Of a stretch of 61,552 nucleotides of DNA, positions 1-8,139 are shown piece after piece. The notes beneath the pieces were generated by a model. That model made no database searches, was not told the origin of the DNA, and saw only the letters and a program-made list of their open reading frames with translations. Numbering within the stretch: position 1 is the first letter of the stretch; every line of letters begins with the position of its first letter. Position numbers and translations under genes: made by a program. This DNA comes from Acidimicrobiales bacterium (lineage in GTDB: Bacteria; Actinomycetota; Acidimicrobiia; Acidimicrobiales; VFJN01), in the NCBI GenBank assembly GCA_035316325.1, contig DATHJB010000133.1, positions 1 through 61,552 of the forward strand, written 5' to 3'.

Positions 1-1186
1 CCAGCGCCGCCTCCATCGCCGGGCCGAGCCGCTCCAGCTTCGCCTGCTCCCGCTCGTCCTCGTGCTCGGCGAACTCGGGCATCACCTCGCGGGCGAACAG
101 CTCCAGCGACTCGCAGATGTGCTCGTGGCGGTTGCGCCCCGCCTGCGACACGAAGATCACCTGGTCGACGCCGGCGGCCTCGTAGGCCTTCAGCAGCTCC
201 CGCACCTGTGCCGGTGTCCCGATGGCGCCCCGCAGCGAGCCCAGGCCCTGCTCGAACAGCTGCGCCCCCAGCGTCCGGCCGGTCTGCGCGGCGATGGGCC
301 GGCTGAAGCCGAACAGCTCCCGTCGCTCCTCGAACTCCTCCCACACGTTGGTGCGACCCGGCCGGTGCTGGCCGAAGACGTAGTAGTGGCCCAGGCTGTA
401 GCCGAAGAAGTGGGCGCCGTCGATGCCCCGGTCGATGGCCGTCTGCTCGTCGGCGTGGCACATCATCGGCAGCACGATGGCGACGTTGGGGTTCACGGCG
501 AAGCCGCCCGGCACGCACTCCTCGGAGGCGATGGTCGAGTAGTAGTCGTCCACCCAGGCCTTGGCCTCGGCGGCCTCGACGAAGCTGAACGTCAGCGCCC
601 CGATGCCCTTCTGGGCGGCGAGGTGGATGGTCTCGTGGCGGCTGCAGGCCACCCACAGCGGCGGGTGCGGCTTCTGCAGCGACTTGGGCACCACGTTGCG
701 CACCGGCATCTCGAGGAACTCGCCCTGGTAGCCGGCGAACGGCTCCTCCACGAACATCCGCGAGAGGGCGTCGAGAGCCTCGGTCCACTGGGCCCGCTTG
801 GTGGCCCGGTCGACGAGGAAGCCGTCCAGCTCGGTGGCCGACGAGGCCTCGCCGGTGCCGAGGTCCACCCGCCCGTTCGACAGCAGGTCCAGTGTGGCCG
901 CCCGCTCGGCCACCCGGGCGGTGTGGTTGAAGCCGAACGGCAGCTGCACGATCCCGTGGCCCAGCCGGATGCGCTCGGTGCGCTGGCTGGCGGCGGCCAG
1001 GAACACCTCGGGGGCCGACGAGTGGGAGTACTCCTCGAGGAAGTGGTGCTCGACCTCCCACACGTAGTCGATGCCCAGCCGGTCGGCCAGCTCCACCTGC
1101 TCGAGGGCCTCGTGGAGCAGCTTGTGCTCGCTGTCCTCAGCCCAGGGACGCGGAAGTTGGTGCTCGTAGAAGATCCCGAACTTCAT
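1..1186 (-). CDS. LLM-class flavin-dependent oxidoreductase (3' end beyond window)
   Basis: The reading frame opens at ATG 1186 (MKFGIFYEHQLPRPW) and runs off the left edge without a stop, about 395 residues. It is a bacterial-luciferase-like TIM-barrel protein: N-terminal strand MKFGIFYE, then a segment IDYVWEVEHHFLEEYS and the family-typical RIRLGHGIVQLPF and LDLLSNGRVDLGTGE. Such enzymes use FMN or F420 to oxidise small organic molecules; the substrate cannot be told. It starts 37 bases after the cysH stop on the same strand, so co-transcription is possible but not shown. Family assignment is firm, function open. Confidence 0.85.
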   Translation of the reverse strand, partial: MKFGIFYEHQLPRPWAEDSEHKLLHEALEQVELADRLGIDYVWEVEHHFLEEYSHSSAPEVFLAAASQRTERIRLGHGIVQLPFGFNHTARVAERAATLDLLSNGRVDLGTGEASSATELDGFLVDRATKRAQWTEALDALSRMFVEEPFAGYQGEFLEMPVRNVVPKSLQKPHPPLWVACSRHETIHLAAQKGIGALTFSFVEAAEAKAWVDDYYSTIASEECVPGGFAVNPNVAIVLPMMCHADEQTAIDRGIDGAHFFGYSLGHYYVFGQHRPGRTNVWEEFEERRELFGFSRPIAAQTGRTLGAQLFEQGLGSLRGAIGTPAQVRELLKAYEAAGVDQVIFVSQAGRNRHEHICESLELFAREVMPEFAEHEDEREQAKLERLGPAMEAAL

Positions 1187-1222
1187 GTCGGGAGGCTAGA
1201 TCTTTTTGCACTCGTCGTGCGA

Positions 1223-1915
1223 TCAAGAGTGCAGCCCGCACTCCGTCTTCTGGCGGCCGGCCCAGCGGCCCGAGCGGGGATCGTCGGGGTCGAGCGGCAG
1301 CTGCGTGCAGGGCTGGCAGCCGATCGACGTGTAGCCCTGGTGCAGCAGCGGGTTCACCGTGATGTCGTGGTCCTCGATGTAGCCCTGCACGTCGAGGTCG
1401 GACCAGTTGGCGATCGGGTTGACCTTCACCAGGCCCCGCAGGTCGCGGGTCACGATCGGGGCGCTGCCCCGGGAGACGGCCTCCTCGCGGCGCAGGCCGC
1501 TCATCCACGCCGCCTTGCCGGCCAGCGCCCGGTCGAGCTGCCCGACCTTCACGGCCGAGCAGCAGTTCTCCGGGTCGATCTTCCACAGCTCTTCGTCGTG
1601 GTGGGCCACCGTCATCATCTTGAGGTTGAGCCCGTAGCGACGCCGCACGTCCTCGACGGTCTGCAGCGTCTCGGGGAAGTGGTAGCCGGTGTCGATGAAC
1701 ACGACCTCGATGGCCGGGTCGACCTTCACCGCCAGGTCGATGAGCACGGCGTCCTGCATCGACGCCGCCAGCGACAGGTGCGGCGCGAACGTGTCGACCG
1801 CCCACTGGATGATCTTCGGGGCGCTGAGGTGCTCGAACTCGCGGTTCAGCTCGGCGAGCTCTTCGTCGTGGAGTTGGGGAACCGGCAGCGCCGGAGGTTC
1901 GACGAGGAAGCTCAT
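1223..1915 (-). CDS. cysH: Assimilatory adenylylsulfate (APS) reductase
   Basis: A 230-residue PAPS/APS reductase-fold enzyme that reduces activated sulfate to sulfite in the cytoplasm. Residues 118-119 (ENCCSAVK) and 200/203 (CQPC) give the CC...CxxC pattern that binds a [4Fe-4S] cluster and separates APS reductases from PAPS reductases. The C-terminal ECGLHS carries the catalytic Cys226. Start ATG 1915 overlaps the stop of the upstream siroheme reductase (ATGA), so the two are translationally coupled: APS to sulfite, then sulfite to sulfide. An upstream in-frame extension exists but lies inside the neighbouring gene. Confidence 0.93.
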   Translation of the reverse strand: MSFLVEPPALPVPQLHDEELAELNREFEHLSAPKIIQWAVDTFAPHLSLAASMQDAVLIDLAVKVDPAIEVVFIDTGYHFPETLQTVEDVRRRYGLNLKMMTVAHHDEELWKIDPENCCSAVKVGQLDRALAGKAAWMSGLRREEAVSRGSAPIVTRDLRGLVKVNPIANWSDLDVQGYIEDHDITVNPLLHQGYTSIGCQPCTQLPLDPDDPRSGRWAGRQKTECGLHS

Positions 1916-3693
1916 ACTCCCGCGCACTCCCCTTCGCCGATCTCGCCGGTGAACGGGCCGGTCTCGTCGTAGTCCACGTAGTAGTCGGGTGCCTCGTCCG
2001 GCAGCGGGAACTCGTCGAACGACTTCAGCTCGGTGCCCACGGCCTTGGCGCCGCCCACCCGGTCGAGCCACTGCCGGAAGGTCTCGCCGGCCTCACGCTC
2101 GTTGGCGAACCGTCGCACGACGGCGATGGTGGCGTCGGGTGCCGCCTTGGCGGGCAGACGGGTGGCCCGCTCGCCGAAGTGGACCTGCGTCTGGCCGACG
2201 TAGCCGCCCAGCAGCATCTGGTAGCCCGGGGCGCTCTTGCCGTGCGCCCGGCGCTCGGCGCCGTAGAACCCGATGTCGGACTGGTGGTGCTGGCCGCAGC
2301 TGTTGGTGCAGCCCGAGATGTTGATGCGCAGCCCACCGACCTCGCCGAGGCCCTCCTCCTCCAGCTTGTCGCCGATGGCGGAGGCGAGCCCGCGGCTCTG
2401 GGTGACGGCCAGGTTGCAGGTGTCGGCACCGGGGCAGGCGACCACGTCGCGCACCAGCTCGGCGCCGGGTTCGGCCATGCCGATGTCGGCCAGCCGCTCG
2501 AACAGCGACGGCAGCTGCTCCTCGGTGAGGCCGCGGAAGGCCACGTTCTGCCGGTTGGTGAGCCGCACCTCGAGGGCGAGGTCGCGCTGGATGGCCGCGA
2601 GCGCCCGGAACTGAGCCGCGGTCACGTCGCCCAGGCGGGCGTAGGCGATGGCGGAGACGGTGCCCTTGGCCGAGCCCCGCACGACGTTGGCGTCGTCCCA
2701 GCGCCCGTAGGGATCCTTGCGGGTGATCGACACCGCCACGCCCTGGCCGATCACCGTCGGCGTGGCACCCGCGGCGACGCCGGCCGGTGCGTCGCCTGCC
2801 TTCTCGACCTCTTCGGGGATGCCGCCCGGCCACGACGAGGAGCCCACCAGCAGGCGCCGCTCCTTGATGATCCGGGCCTGGACGTCGTCCCAGCCCATCG
2901 TGTCGACCAGCCACTTCATGCGGGCCCGCAGCTTGTTGTCGCGGTTGCCGTGGTTGTTGAACACCCGCAGCACGGCCTCGATGGTGGCCAGCAGCTGTTC
3001 GCGGGGCGTGAAGGCCTCGAGGGCCAGCGCCGGGTGCGGGTTGGCGCCCAGGCCGCCGGCGACGAACACCTGGAAGCCGGCCTCGACCGAGCCGTCCTCG
3101 TGGGTGTGGGTGGTGGCGACCACGCCGACGTCGTTGAACATGGCCTGGCCGCAGTCGGTGGCGCAGCCGGAGAAGTTGATCTTGAACTTGCGGGGGAGGC
3201 GCTGGCCGATCGGGTTGCGCACGAAGTGCCGGTAGGTGGCCTCGGCCCACGGGGTGATGTCGAGGTTCTCGTGGGGGCACACGCCGGCGAAGTGGCAGCC
3301 CATCACGTTGCGCACGGTGTCGCCGCAGGCCTCACGGGTGGTCATCCCGGCGTGCGCCAGCTTGCGCATCAGCTCGGGCACCCGCTCCAGCTCCACGAAG
3401 TGGAACTGGATGTTCTGCCGGGTGGTGATGTGGCCCCAGCCCCGGGAGTAGTCGTCGGCGAGGTCGGCCATCAGGTCGAGCTGGTGGGGGAGGAGCCCGC
3501 CGTAGGGGATCTTGATCCGCACCATCTGGTTGTGGCCGCCCTGGCGCTGACCGTAGATGCCGTTGTTCAGGCGGAAGATGCGGAACGCGTCCTCCTCCAG
3601 GTCGCCGGTGAGGTAGCGGGCCATGATGGTCTCGAACTTGTCGGCATCGGCGAGCTGACCGGTGTCGACGTCGAGGACGTTCGGTTGGGGCAT
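1912..3693 (-). CDS. Ferredoxin-dependent sulfite/nitrite reductase (siroheme, 4Fe-4S)
   Basis: A 593-residue hemoprotein of the NirA/SirA family. The C-terminal half has the siroheme/[4Fe-4S] motif C420-x5-C426 ... C462-x3-C466 (ACPGADTC, SGCTNSCGQHH). The N-terminal half has a second set of the same spacing, C133-x5-C139 and C177-x3-C181, where many relatives keep only a vestigial site. The overlap with cysH makes sulfite reduction more likely than nitrite reduction; this is inference. ATG 3693 is preceded by AGGGAG as ribosome-binding site. The gene begins the minus-strand sulfur operon and is divergent from the membrane-protein gene at 3859. Confidence 0.9.
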   Translation of the reverse strand: MPQPNVLDVDTGQLADADKFETIMARYLTGDLEEDAFRIFRLNNGIYGQRQGGHNQMVRIKIPYGGLLPHQLDLMADLADDYSRGWGHITTRQNIQFHFVELERVPELMRKLAHAGMTTREACGDTVRNVMGCHFAGVCPHENLDITPWAEATYRHFVRNPIGQRLPRKFKINFSGCATDCGQAMFNDVGVVATTHTHEDGSVEAGFQVFVAGGLGANPHPALALEAFTPREQLLATIEAVLRVFNNHGNRDNKLRARMKWLVDTMGWDDVQARIIKERRLLVGSSSWPGGIPEEVEKAGDAPAGVAAGATPTVIGQGVAVSITRKDPYGRWDDANVVRGSAKGTVSAIAYARLGDVTAAQFRALAAIQRDLALEVRLTNRQNVAFRGLTEEQLPSLFERLADIGMAEPGAELVRDVVACPGADTCNLAVTQSRGLASAIGDKLEEEGLGEVGGLRINISGCTNSCGQHHQSDIGFYGAERRAHGKSAPGYQMLLGGYVGQTQVHFGERATRLPAKAAPDATIAVVRRFANEREAGETFRQWLDRVGGAKAVGTELKSFDEFPLPDEAPDYYVDYDETGPFTGEIGEGECAGV

Positions 3694-3845
3694 GTTGGCG
3701 TCTGCTCCCTGGACGACGGTGTGCGGCTCAAAAGCTGACTGGCGCGATCGGGAATCGAGTCTACGAGACGAAACCCGACCCGGCCACTCGACATTCCCCG
3801 CTACCCCACCATTCAGGCATCAACGAACGTTCCGGGGCCAACGTT

Positions 3846-3851
3846 TACTGT
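3846..3851 (+). promoter_or_regulatory. Putative -10 box of a leaderless promoter
   Basis: TACTGT ends exactly seven bases before ATG 3859, which would put the transcription start at or next to the A of the start codon. No Shine-Dalgarno sequence precedes this ATG. The same layout occurs at 30205 upstream of the amidohydrolase. No good -35 is visible. Confidence 0.45.
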
Positions 3852-3858
3852 CGGCGTC

Positions 3859-5679
3859 ATGGCTACCACGGACAGTGGCATCGCGGTGCCTGCGGGGCCG
3901 CGGCTCGCCCCGCGGTCCCGGCGCGCCCGGCCGCTCCGCCCGCTCGCCACCGCCAGCTACCAGCCGATGGAGCCGCCCGAGCCGGAGTCCGTCGCCCGGC
4001 CGCGGGTGCTGCTCACCTACGCCGTGCCCATGGTCGTGGTGGGCGTGCTGGCCCTCCGCTGGCACGACCTGCCGCCGCTGCTCCTCGACGGCGTCCGCGC
4101 CGAGCTGTGGTCCACCTGGAGCCACCAGCTCAGCGGCGGCGGCTCGTCGTCGTACCCGATGACCCGGGCCGTCGAGGCGGGTGCCGTGTGGCTGGGCCTG
4201 TCGCCGGCGCTGCTGACGGCGGCGGTCGCGGTCTACGCCGCGGTTGCCGTCACGTCCCTCGCCCGGGCGTTCGTCCGTCCTCCGGCGGCGTCGTTCGCCG
4301 GGGTGTTCGCGGTGGTCAACCCCTACGTGCTGGCGACCCTGCCCGACCCGCGGCCGCTGGTCGCCGTGGCCACCGCAGGGGCGCTGGCCACCATGGTCTG
4401 GGCCCGCCGGACGACGCCGCTCGCCGTGGTGCTGGTCCTGCTGCCGGTGTCGTGGCTGGCGACGGAGCCGCTGCTGCTCGTCGCCCTCGCCGTGTGGACG
4501 CTGGGCTGGGCTGCGGGGGTGGCGGTCGCCGACGGCCGTCGAGAGCTCGGGCAGCTCGTGCGGCTGGGGGTGTGGGCGGTGCCGCTGGGGCTGCTGTCGC
4601 AGCTGTGGTGGCTCGTGCCCCTGGCGACCACCTGGGGCACGCTCCGGGAGGGGATCGCCGTGCGGCCGTCCGGCCTGTTCACCTCGACGGCGGTCGCCGT
4701 CGTCGTGCCGCTGGTCGTCCTCGGCGCCGCCGAGCTGCTCGACCGCCGGCTGCCGCGCCCGGGCCGCCATCGTCGTCGTCGCTGGCGGGCGTTGCCGGCC
4801 GGCGCCCTGACCGTGGCGATCGCGCTCGGCGTCCTGGCCCTGCCGCTGCCGCTGTGGACCGGCGATGTCGCCTCGGGCTCAACGGACGCCGACCGCTGGA
4901 CGCCGGTGGCCGCGGCGGTCGACGGCTCGGCCGTCGCCGGGAAGGCCCTGGTGCTCCCGGTCGCCTCGCCCGCCGACGGGCTGCCGGCGCGAGTCCGCCG
5001 CCCGGTCCTGCAGCGCGCCACCGACTCGTCCTTCCGGCTGCCCGACGCCCTCGACGACCGGCTCCGCGCCGTCGACCGCCTGCTCACCCGGGGCGACGCC
5101 GCCGCGGTCGGCCCGGCTCTCGACCAGCTCGGCGTCTCGCACCTGGTGATCCGGCGTGACGCTCCCGGGCGGGTGGTGGCCACGGCCGCCCGGTTGCGGG
5201 GCTGGCGGCCCCTGGCCCAGTCCGACGTGGCCGACGTCTTCGAGCGGGTGCGCCCGGCACCGCTGGTCGACGTCCTGCCGGCCGACGCCGACGGCGTCCC
5301 GCCCCGCCTGGCCTGGGCCCGCCACGACGCCGCGCACTACGAGGTCGACGTCCGCGCCTCGGGCGGCGGCCCGTTCGTGCTCACCCTGGCCGATACGTTC
5401 GGCGCCGGCTGGCAGGTCAGCGGCCTGCCGCCCACCTGGTCGGCCCGCCACGGCGTGGTCGACGGCTACGCCAACGGCTGGCGCATCGAGGGCGAGGGCA
5501 CGGCCACCCTGCACCTCCGCCACCGCCCCACCCAGCTGGCCCAGATCGCCGCCCTGGTGTCCGTCGCCGCCCTCGCCGCCGCCGTCCTCCTGGCGCTGCG
5601 GAACTGGGCCCAAAACGGGCGTGACCCCGCTCCCGGAGGAACGGGGTCACGTGGGTGTGGTGACGCGCACCTTACATGA
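3859..5679 (+). CDS. Multi-pass membrane protein, AftD-like (arabinofuranosyltransferase-related)
   Basis: A 606-residue protein with a basic N-terminal tail, about eight hydrophobic segments between residues 50 and 340, an extended extracytoplasmic stretch (about 340-570) and a last membrane segment near residue 575. The pattern and short stretches (VVNPYVLATL, SQLWWLVPL, and VSHLVIRRD in the soluble part) recall the alpha-(1->3)-arabinofuranosyltransferase/DUF3367 membrane proteins. It is much shorter than full AftD, so activity is uncertain. Its last codons run through the hairpin at 5621-5650, and its stop abuts that of the convergent DAHP synthase gene. Confidence 0.6.
   Translation: MATTDSGIAVPAGPRLAPRSRRARPLRPLATASYQPMEPPEPESVARPRVLLTYAVPMVVVGVLALRWHDLPPLLLDGVRAELWSTWSHQLSGGGSSSYPMTRAVEAGAVWLGLSPALLTAAVAVYAAVAVTSLARAFVRPPAASFAGVFAVVNPYVLATLPDPRPLVAVATAGALATMVWARRTTPLAVVLVLLPVSWLATEPLLLVALAVWTLGWAAGVAVADGRRELGQLVRLGVWAVPLGLLSQLWWLVPLATTWGTLREGIAVRPSGLFTSTAVAVVVPLVVLGAAELLDRRLPRPGRHRRRRWRALPAGALTVAIALGVLALPLPLWTGDVASGSTDADRWTPVAAAVDGSAVAGKALVLPVASPADGLPARVRRPVLQRATDSSFRLPDALDDRLRAVDRLLTRGDAAAVGPALDQLGVSHLVIRRDAPGRVVATAARLRGWRPLAQSDVADVFERVRPAPLVDVLPADADGVPPRLAWARHDAAHYEVDVRASGGGPFVLTLADTFGAGWQVSGLPPTWSARHGVVDGYANGWRIEGEGTATLHLRHRPTQLAQIAALVSVAALAAAVLLALRNWAQNGRDPAPGGTGSRGCGDAHLT
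5621..5650 (-). terminator. Rho-independent terminator of the DAHP synthase gene
   Basis: A perfect 9-bp inverted repeat, GTGACCCCG (5621-5629) and CGGGGTCAC (5642-5650), with a 12-base loop. On the minus strand it is followed by GCCCGTTTT, giving a short U-run. It lies just past the DAHP synthase stop and inside the last codons of the convergent membrane-protein gene. Confidence 0.6.
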
Positions 5680-7035
5680 TCATCGCGGTGTGCGCTTGTC
5701 GACCAGCTCCGCAACACGGAAAGCGAGATCCAGCGACTGACGGCCGTTGAGCCGGGGGTCGCACATGGTCTCGTAGCGGTCGTCGAGGTCGGCGTGGCCG
5801 AGCGCGTCGCCGCCCCCGATGCACTCGGTCACGTCCTCGCCGGTCAGCTCGATGTGCACGCCGCCCGGCCACGTCCCGCAGGCCTGGTGGGCGGCGAAGA
5901 AGCCCGCCAGCTCGGTCATGACGTCGTCGAAGTCGCGGGTCTTGCGGCCCGTGTCCGACGTGAAGGTGTTGCCGTGCATCGGGTCGCAGGTCCACACCAC
6001 CGGGTGCCCGGCGTCGCGCACGGCGGTCAGCAGCGGCGGCAGCTTCTCCTGCACGGCCGCGGCTCCCATCCGGGAGATCAGCGTGAGCCGCCCCGGCACC
6101 CGCCCCGGGTTGAGCTGCTCGCACAGCGCCAGGATCTCGTCCGGCGTCACCGACGGCCCGATCTTGCACCCGATCGGGTTGCCGACCCCCCGCAGGAACT
6201 CGACGTGGGCGCCGTCGACCTGGCGGGTGCGCTCACCGATCCAGAGCATGTGCGCCGAGCAGTCGTACCAGTCGCCCGTGAGCGAGTCCTCCCTGGTCAG
6301 CGCCTCCTCGTAGCCGAGGATCAGCGCCTCGTGGCTGGTGAAGAAGTCGACCTCGTGGAGGTTCTGCTGGCTCTGCGTGTCGATCCCGCAGGCCCGCATG
6401 AAGCTCATCGCCCGCTCGATGTCGTCGGCGAGCCGCTCGTAGCGCCGCCCCGACGGGCTCGAGGCCACGAACTCCTGGTTCCACTGGTGCACGCGGCCCA
6501 GGTCGGCGAAGCCACCCTTGGTGAAGGCCCGGAGCAGGTTCAACGTGGATGCCGACTGGTGGTAGGCGCGAACCAGCCGGTCCGGGTCGGGGATGCGGGC
6601 CGACGCGTCGGGGTCGCTGCCGTTGACCATGTGCCCCCGGAACGAGGGGAGCTGCTGGCCGTCGATCGTCTCGAAGTCGGCTGACCGGGGCTTCGCGAAC
6701 TGCCCGGCGATGCGCCCCACCTTTATGACCGGCACGCCCGTCGAATAGGTGAGCACCACCGCCATCTGCAGGACGATCTTGAGCTTGTCGCGGATGCCAT
6801 CGGCGGAGAAGGCGTCGAACGACTCGGCGCAGTCGCCGGCCTGGAGCAGGAACGCCTGGCCGTTGGCGACCTGGGCCAGGTGGCTGGTGAGCGCCCGGGC
6901 CTCGCCGGCGAAGACGAGGGGCGGCACCGCGGCGAGGTCCTTGAGGACGCGCTCGAGGGCTTCGGGATCGGGCCACGGCGGCTGCTGGGCGGCAGGCCGG
7001 AGTCGCCAGGTGGAGGGGGACCAGGGGTCGGTCAC
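5680..7035 (-). CDS. Class II 3-deoxy-7-phosphoheptulonate (DAHP) synthase
   Basis: Condenses phosphoenolpyruvate and erythrose 4-phosphate in the first step of the shikimate pathway. The protein has the class II hallmarks: LQAGDCAESF with the metal-binding Cys, the TLISRMG segment, and the C-terminal TCDPMHGNTF and HIELTGEDVTECIGG holding metal-ligand His/Glu. GTG 7035 (VTDPWSPSTWRL) gives 451 residues, close to the usual 450-460. An in-frame ATG at 7140 is rejected because the extra 35 residues would be read from the terminator hairpin at 7101-7138. The gene appears monocistronic, with its own terminator at 5621-5650. Confidence 0.92.
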   Translation of the reverse strand: MTDPWSPSTWRLRPAAQQPPWPDPEALERVLKDLAAVPPLVFAGEARALTSHLAQVANGQAFLLQAGDCAESFDAFSADGIRDKLKIVLQMAVVLTYSTGVPVIKVGRIAGQFAKPRSADFETIDGQQLPSFRGHMVNGSDPDASARIPDPDRLVRAYHQSASTLNLLRAFTKGGFADLGRVHQWNQEFVASSPSGRRYERLADDIERAMSFMRACGIDTQSQQNLHEVDFFTSHEALILGYEEALTREDSLTGDWYDCSAHMLWIGERTRQVDGAHVEFLRGVGNPIGCKIGPSVTPDEILALCEQLNPGRVPGRLTLISRMGAAAVQEKLPPLLTAVRDAGHPVVWTCDPMHGNTFTSDTGRKTRDFDDVMTELAGFFAAHQACGTWPGGVHIELTGEDVTECIGGGDALGHADLDDRYETMCDPRLNGRQSLDLAFRVAELVDKRTPR

Positions 7036-7100
7036 GGCCGACAAGCCTGTACCGCGCCTTGACGCGCCGCAAAGCGGGTTTCGCCACGTGCCCAAAACGA

Positions 7101-7138
7101 GGCCAACCGCCCCCGGGGCGGGATGGGGGCGGTCGGCC
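7101..7138 (-). terminator. Rho-independent terminator of the sigma-factor gene
   Basis: A 14-bp stem with one G-T wobble (7101-7114 with 7125-7138; GGCCAACCGCCCCC against GGGGGCGGTCGGCC) and a 10-base loop. On the minus strand CTCGTTTT follows, a short U-run. It lies between the sigma-factor stop (7224) and the DAHP synthase start (7035) and reads in their direction. Confidence 0.65.
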
Positions 7139-7223
7139 ATTCAGGGGAGCCGGGGGGCGGGAGCCCGGCATCCCCGGTGGGACTGATCATCTGATGTGAG
7201 CCTACCGGTGGTAAGCGAAAGCC

Positions 7224-8054
7224 CTATGCGGCGCTCGAACGGGCGAGCGCCTCTTCGCGCACTGCCTCGACAGCCCGCTTGACCAGGCGCCGAGCGGCTT
7301 CGGCGGTGACGCCGAGCTCCTCGCCGACCTCGCGGTAGCTGCGCTTGCGACCATCGGTGAGACCGAAGCGCTGCTCGACTGCGTAGCGGGCCCGCTGATC
7401 GAGCACGCCGAGCAGGTCGTGCAGGCCCTGCTCCTCTTCCCGATCGACCAGCACCTGCTCCGGCGTCGGCACGTCGGCTGCCAGCAGGTCGACCAGCTCG
7501 CTGCCGTCGTCGTCGCCGACGGGGCGGTCGAGCGAGGTGGGGGTGGTCAGGCGGTAGAGCCGGGCGTTCTCGTCGTCGAGCTCCTCGCCGTCGCCCGCCA
7601 CCTGGCGCAGCGCAGCCCGCAGGGAAGCGGACCGGTCGCCGGGCAGTCGCACGAGGCTGGCCTTCTGGTCGAGGGCACGACCGATGGCCTGCCGGATCCA
7701 GAAGGTGGCATACGTCGAGAACTTGAAGCCCTTGCGCCAGTCGAACTTGTCGACTGCGTGCTCGAGACCGAGGTTGCCCTCCTGGATCAGGTCCAGAAGT
7801 TCCATCGACGGGGGGAGCGGATAACGGCGAGCGATGCTCACCACGAGCCGCAGGTTCGCCCGGATGAAACGGTCCTTGGCGTCGGCGGCGTCCTTGACGG
7901 CCTTGCGAAGCTCACGGCTGCGCTCACCCGCGTCGAGCTCAAGCTGGGCGGCTCGACCGCGCTCAATGATCTGCGACAACTCGCGCTCCTCACTTGCGGT
8001 GAGGAGAGGCACAAGGCCGATTTCGTTCAGGTATTGACCCACGGAATCACTCAT
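7224..8054 (-). CDS. RNA polymerase sigma factor, sigma-70 family (RpoD-like, short)
   Basis: A 276-residue sigma-70 protein. Region 1.2 (residues 5-35, VGQYLNEIGLVPLLT), region 2 (about 80-150, with LDLIQEGNLGLEHAVDKFDW and FKFSTYATFWIRQAIGRAL) and a region 4 helix-turn-helix at the end (YREVGEELGVTAEAARRLVK) are all present; the long region 1.1 of primary sigma factors is missing. It is probably an alternative or group-2-type factor. Region 2.4 reads ALDQKASLVRLPGD rather than the usual VRIP form, so promoter choice could differ from the housekeeping factor (inference). Divergent from the NuoF-like gene; terminator at 7101-7138. Confidence 0.9.
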   Translation of the reverse strand: MSDSVGQYLNEIGLVPLLTASEERELSQIIERGRAAQLELDAGERSRELRKAVKDAADAKDRFIRANLRLVVSIARRYPLPPSMELLDLIQEGNLGLEHAVDKFDWRKGFKFSTYATFWIRQAIGRALDQKASLVRLPGDRSASLRAALRQVAGDGEELDDENARLYRLTTPTSLDRPVGDDDGSELVDLLAADVPTPEQVLVDREEEQGLHDLLGVLDQRARYAVEQRFGLTDGRKRSYREVGEELGVTAEAARRLVKRAVEAVREEALARSSAA

Positions 8055-8139
8055 CTCGTATCCGTCAACCAGGAGTACCAGGAAGTGATTCCCCCGATCA
8101 GGCGGTTTTCAATCCGCGTGAAGCGGAAAGGATGCATAC

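Noticed and set aside
62..1972. A 636-codon plus-strand frame over the flavin oxidoreductase and cysH
   Set aside because: Antisense shadow of two genes with clear motifs on the minus strand; the product has no recognisable domain.
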